DNA of 26,497 nucleotides from Desulfobacterales bacterium (GTDB lineage Bacteria > Desulfobacterota > Desulfobacteria > Desulfobacterales > JAUCGF01), in the NCBI GenBank assembly GCA_029940345.1, contig JAOZRC010000002.1, forward strand, positions 1 to 26,497, in the 5' to 3' direction. The notes under the pieces are model-generated. The model was not told where the DNA came from and did no database searches. It saw only the letters and a list, made by a program, of their open reading frames with translations. Position 1 is the first letter of the stretch; the number at the start of each line of letters is the position of its first letter. A program made the translations under genes and the position numbers. Below, one piece after another: positions 23,939-26,497 of this stretch.

Positions 23939-24133
23939 ATGGGTGTTAAACTCGGGAAAATATTTGATATTGTGGCAAACAAAAAAGGATACGAAGGTCG
24001 GATGCAATTTGCTCAAAAAACCGGTGTGTCCAAAAACAAAGCCCTTAAAATCAAAGACACCGACGATATCGTCAACAAATTTAAAGCGGTGGCCTCTGAT
24101 TTTCTCGGCGAAAACATAGATAAATTTCTTTAA
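23939..24133 (+). CDS. Small conserved-looking protein of unknown function
   Basis: 64 residues, Lys-rich (MGVKLGKIFDIVANKKGYEG at the start, FLGENIDKFL at the end), predicted mostly helical by eye, with no membrane segment or Cys. AAGGAG precedes the ATG at ideal spacing, and it follows the Roadblock gene by 26 bases on the same strand, so co-transcription and a functional link are likely. I do not recognise the family. A strong inverted repeat lies 20 bases after its stop. Confidence 0.65.
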   Translation: MGVKLGKIFDIVANKKGYEGRMQFAQKTGVSKNKALKIKDTDDIVNKFKAVASDFLGENIDKFL

Positions 24134-24153
24134 CTATAGCCCATCTCTTCGTT

Positions 24154-24216
24154 TCGGACTTTGGACAAGTAATTTTATAATTAATTTAACCCCTTCTAAT
24201 TTTGTCCAAAGTCCGA
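24154..24216. repeat. 15-bp inverted repeat after the Roadblock operon
   Basis: TCGGACTTTGGACAA (24154-24168) and TTGTCCAAAGTCCGA (24202-24216) are exact reverse complements with a 33-base AT-rich spacer. It begins about 20 bases after the stop at 24133. It could terminate the Roadblock transcript or be a small mobile-element remnant. The rest of 24217-24405 shows nothing recognisable. Confidence 0.65.
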
Positions 24217-24405
24217 GATCGGTATATTACATTCGTTTATAAATCAATCTATATCATTCACCTGAATAAGCTTTGCATCCACAAATCTAATCATCATCAA
24301 TTGGCAGTAGAAAAAAATCGTCGTTATTAACGCAACGCGAATTATGGGAATCCTCTTTGCCTCTGAGTATGCACTTCAAGCCTGATGACAGCTTCAAATC
24401 GCATT

Positions 24406-24947
24406 TCAATGTTCCCTTGTTTTATTTATTTCCTGCTGCCGAATCCAGGCGTTAACCTTTTCATAAGAATTCCACTTCAAAATTATTCCGCCCAGTTCCA
24501 GCAGCGCCTTGGCGCTTAATTTTTCTATATCAGCGTTTAATTGATCAGGCGTTAGGTTATACTTTTTTGCAATCAGACGGCATAGCAGATTTGTTTCACC
24601 CTGCCGGATTCCCTGCTGCATTCCCTGTTGCATTCCTTGCTGCATTCCTTGCTGCATTCCTTGCTGCATTCCTTGCTGCATTCCTTGATCCCTGATATAT
24701 TGAGCAAGCATGGCTGTCTCCTCATGTTTTTTCAGTTCATTGTATAAACGCTTACGTTCTGTTTCCTGAATATTCGCATATACGTCAATAAAATCAACAT
24801 ATTTGTCAAATAACCCGGAAGACACCAGTTGAAATAGTCCAAAGAGGGTTTCTGACTTAAATCATTCATAACTATCAGATATCGCGCATCCAGCCCGGCA
24901 TCACCTATCCCTGATGTTTCCAATTCCATGTCTATCCAGTCTTGCAT
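24406..24947 (-). pseudogene. Frameshifted Rpn-type (PD-(D/E)XK nuclease/putative transposase) gene remnant
   Basis: Two overlapping minus-strand frames together look like one protein. The upstream frame (to ~24840) reads DMELETSGIGDAGLDARYLIVMNDLSQ. The downstream frame (from ~24850) reads SETLFGLFQLVSSGLFDKY, then a Lys/Glu-rich helix, seven G-x-Q-Q/R-G repeats and a C-terminal domain (CRLIAKKYNLTPDQLN, then LSAKALLELGGIIL). Repeats of this kind followed by a short alpha-helical end are typical of Rpn-family recombination-promoting nucleases. The nuclease N-terminus is missing and the frames do not join, so the gene is dead unless frameshifting occurs. It occupies the start of a mobile-DNA scrapyard. 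Confidence 0.65.
24608..24691. repeat. Tandem 12-bp repeat, seven units
   Basis: Seven consecutive 12-base units, consensus ATTCCTTGCTGC, encode the GMQQ repeats of the Rpn-type remnant on the minus strand. Four central units (24632-24679) are identical, indicating recent slippage. The length is likely to vary between strains. Confidence 0.9.
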
Positions 24948-24990
24948 TGCATTTCTCGGCTACCAACATAAGGCGGGACACTTTGTAAAT

Positions 24991-25233
24991 TCAAGAGGTT
25001 AGCTTCATAGGTGAATTTGCAGAATTTCGAGGTGTTGGTAATTCTCCCATCCTCTCTATCACCCATTCTGAAATATCAGAAAAATCTCTCCTAAATAACC
25101 TTTCTGCCGCAGTTGTGCCATCACTCCTTCTCAGACCAAAATTGTGAATAGCGGTTAATGCTCGAAGGCGGTTACCGGACAATCCTCTCCCATTATGGCG
25201 CAATTGAGACAGACATCCGTCACTTCCTTCCAC
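24991..25233 (-). pseudogene. C-terminal fragment of a DUF6399-type transposase
   Basis: About 80 residues: GCLSQLRHNGRGLSGNRLRA, then TAIHNFGLRRSDGTTAAERLF and EWVIERMGELPTPR. This closely follows the end of the DUF6399-type transposases (NGYLS...GL...L.ALTA.HNF.LRR.DGTTAAERFF). Most of the protein is missing: upstream the sequence changes character near a run of nine C residues at ~25271-25279. There is no ATG; a GTG at 25233 begins the longest open stretch. It is a non-functional remnant. Confidence 0.65.
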
Positions 25234-25309
25234 CGAGGTAAAAATAATAATTTGTCTGGTTTGTTATTACCCCCCCCCAAATCCGTTATAATCAGAATAA
25301 AATGATAGA

Positions 25310-26250
25310 TAGTGTCCATCCAGAAATCTAACTGCTTGAAATAGCAAATTTAACTCACTTTTTCTTGACAAAGACGAATTGCTATCCCATTCGGCTATTG
25401 CAATTCGACCATTGAAATCCTCAGAACGCAACCCCCTTATGAATTCGAAGCGCATGGTCTCGCCTCCGAAATCGAAAGGATCGCAGTACAGGTAATTGAC
25501 CAGACCGTAAGACGGGTGATCAAAGGCGAAAGCGTACCTGCATCCGAGAAAGTCGTATCGATTTTCGAGCCTCATACAGATATCATTATCAAAGATCAGC
25601 GCGACACTTTGTTCGGTCATAAGATCAGCCTGACAGGCGGCTGGTCGAACTTGATATCAGACTGCCTGATCCCAGAGGGAAATCCTGCGGATTCAACGCT
25701 TCCGGTTACCATGGCTGATCGCTTGGATGACATATACTGACGATACCCTATTAAAATGTCGTCAGACGGCGGCTTTTCCTCTAAAGCTGACCTTTCAGTT
25801 TTAAAGGACAAGGGGATAAAGGACATCAGCTTTTCCAAGCACCGTGGCATGGAAGAAGAGGATATGTGTCGCAGTAAATGGGTATTCAGGCGTTTACGTA
25901 AGTTTAGAGCCGGCATAGAATCCGGGATATCCAGGCTTAAGCGTTCATTCGGTTTGGGCGTCTGCATCTGGAAAGGACTTAAATCCTTTAAAAGCTATAT
26001 CTGGTCGTCTATTGTATCGGCGAACCTAACGACTCTGGCGAGGCTTCGTCTCAAACCAGTCAAAGCGGAATAGCTCTCTTTTAGGGTTACACGTTGCAGC
26101 CTTGACAGGATAGGTGCGCCTAAAATCACTAGTTTTTAGTGCTTTTCCCCGTACTAGTGCTCTCTGCAAAATCGAATGATAATTCATATAATGAAGACCA
26201 TTCACTGTCACGCCTATTTTGAAAAATCGCCGATTTATGGATGGACACTA
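25310..26250 (+). mobile_element. Internally deleted ISNCY-like insertion sequence with both terminal inverted repeats
   Basis: TAGTGTCCATCCAGAAATC (25310-25328) and the reverse complement of 26232-26250 (TAGTGTCCATCCATAAATC) match at 18 of 19 positions, defining a 941-bp element. AGAT occurs at both edges (25307-25310 and 26250-26253), a possible short target duplication. Inside is the 3' half of a transposase gene (25369-26073) that begins about 40 bases from the left repeat, so the 5' half of the gene is gone although both ends are kept. Such an element could move only if a related transposase acts in trans. Confidence 0.75.
25369..26073 (+). pseudogene. ISNCY-type DDE transposase, 5'-deleted and with an in-frame stop
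   Basis: One continuous frame runs from 25369 to the stop at 26071-26073, interrupted only by TGA at 25738-25740. Family hallmarks: VIDQTVRRVIKGESVPASEK, IFEPHTDIIIKD, GHKISLTGG, GNPADSTL, SSDGGFSSKADL (catalytic Asp), FRAGIESGISRLKRSFGL (catalytic Glu) and FKSYIWSSIVSANL. The TGA falls in DIY-stop-R, where relatives usually have Gly (GGA), so a single base change explains it. The first half of the protein is absent. The minus-strand frames over this region are shadows. Confidence 0.8.
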
Positions 26251-26497
26251 GATAAAGTGACACTGAACGAATTATGGGAGGAGATTCAAATGTTGGATAT
26301 TCTTGAACTTGCCAGAGAAAAATGCGAAGAAGAGGAATTTAAAAAAGGCGAGGAAGAGGGATTGAAGAAAAGCAGGGAAACACTCCAAGAAATGGTGCTT
26401 GATACAATCTTCGAATTATATGGCAAACTTCCCATTGATATGATTGAGAAAGTCAAGTCGATTTCTCATTTCGAAATTCTCAAAATAATCCACAGGC
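26251..26497 (+). CDS. C-terminal part of an Rpn-type protein, cut by the IS element and by the window edge
   Basis: The frame DKVTLNELWEEIQMLDILEL continues through EEEEFKKGEEEGLKKSRE to MVLDTIFELYGKLPIDMIEK and is open at the window end. The charged, G-x-x-x-G linker followed by a VL-x-x-x-x-E-x-x-G-x-x-P helix is typical of the tails of Rpn-family nucleases. The sequence upstream of 26251 belongs to the insertion element, so the native N-terminus was probably removed by that insertion. ATG 26290 has GGGAGGAG ahead of it and could still allow translation of the tail; ATG 26191, inside the element, is also in frame. No stop codon is seen because the window ends. Confidence 0.55.

Noticed and set aside
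24608..24691. Tandem repeats as a possible CRISPR array
   Set aside because: The units are 12 bp, contiguous without spacers, and encode GMQQ repeats in an Rpn-type protein.
25738..25740. In-frame TGA in the transposase as a selenocysteine codon
   Set aside because: Relatives have Gly at this site, the gene is already 5'-deleted, and no hairpin of SECIS type follows; a simple GGA to TGA mutation explains it.
25267..25967. Two minus-strand frames (25267-25620 and 25617-25967)
   Set aside because: The plus strand here clearly encodes ISNCY transposase motifs in a single frame; the minus frames are shadows.

Overview
The window looks like chromosomal DNA from an uncultured or little-studied Desulfobacterota (deltaproteobacterial) bacterium. 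This is inferred from moderate-to-low GC content, many stand-alone receiver-domain proteins, HesB/Rpn-type debris, cytidylate-kinase-like/BON proteins, sulfate-type transporters (SLC13/DASS and SulP) and decayed transposases. No rRNA, tRNA or CRISPR array is visible, and the taxonomic guess rests on protein style only.

Layout. (1) 1-669: degraded edge with a truncated small gene, dispersed palindromes and a transposase remnant. (2) 670-6396, all minus strand: two ClC anion transporters with CBS pairs, one fused to a C-terminal response-regulator receiver (REC) domain, plus two closely related REC-only proteins with a hicBA toxin-antitoxin pair between them. (3) 6693-9050, minus: a DASS (SLC13) anion/sodium symporter preceded by a stand-alone CBS-pair protein, with a striking 23-bp-arm hairpin between them. 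(4) 9637-14305, minus: a compact signalling operon consisting of a pseudo-cytidylate-kinase/BON-like/REC fusion, a full membrane histidine kinase, a kinase-like protein that keeps the phospho-histidine box but lacks the ATP-binding boxes, and two REC-only proteins. A truncated trkH lies just upstream. (5) 15102-18340, minus: an intact paralogue of the cytidylate-kinase-like protein and a SulP transporter with a large extra domain. (6) 18553-24133, plus: a PPDK_N-like ATP-grasp protein, comEC, a REC-DUF4388-Roadblock protein with a strong internal ribosome-binding site, and a small protein. (7) 24134-26497: a graveyard of mobile DNA, with a frameshifted Rpn-type gene, a DUF6399-type transposase tail, an internally deleted ISNCY-like element with both terminal inverted repeats, and a second Rpn-type fragment running off the window.

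How the parts may work together (inference). Four anion transporters (two ClC, DASS, SulP), a remnant K+ transporter and a CBS sensor are interleaved with eight REC domains, one complete kinase and one kinase-like phosphotransferase candidate. No stand-alone REC protein has a DNA-binding output domain. In one case REC is fused directly to the transporter, and that REC is about two-thirds identical to the neighbouring stand-alone REC protein. The most interesting reading is a phosphorelay that acts on ion transport directly at the protein level instead of through transcription.
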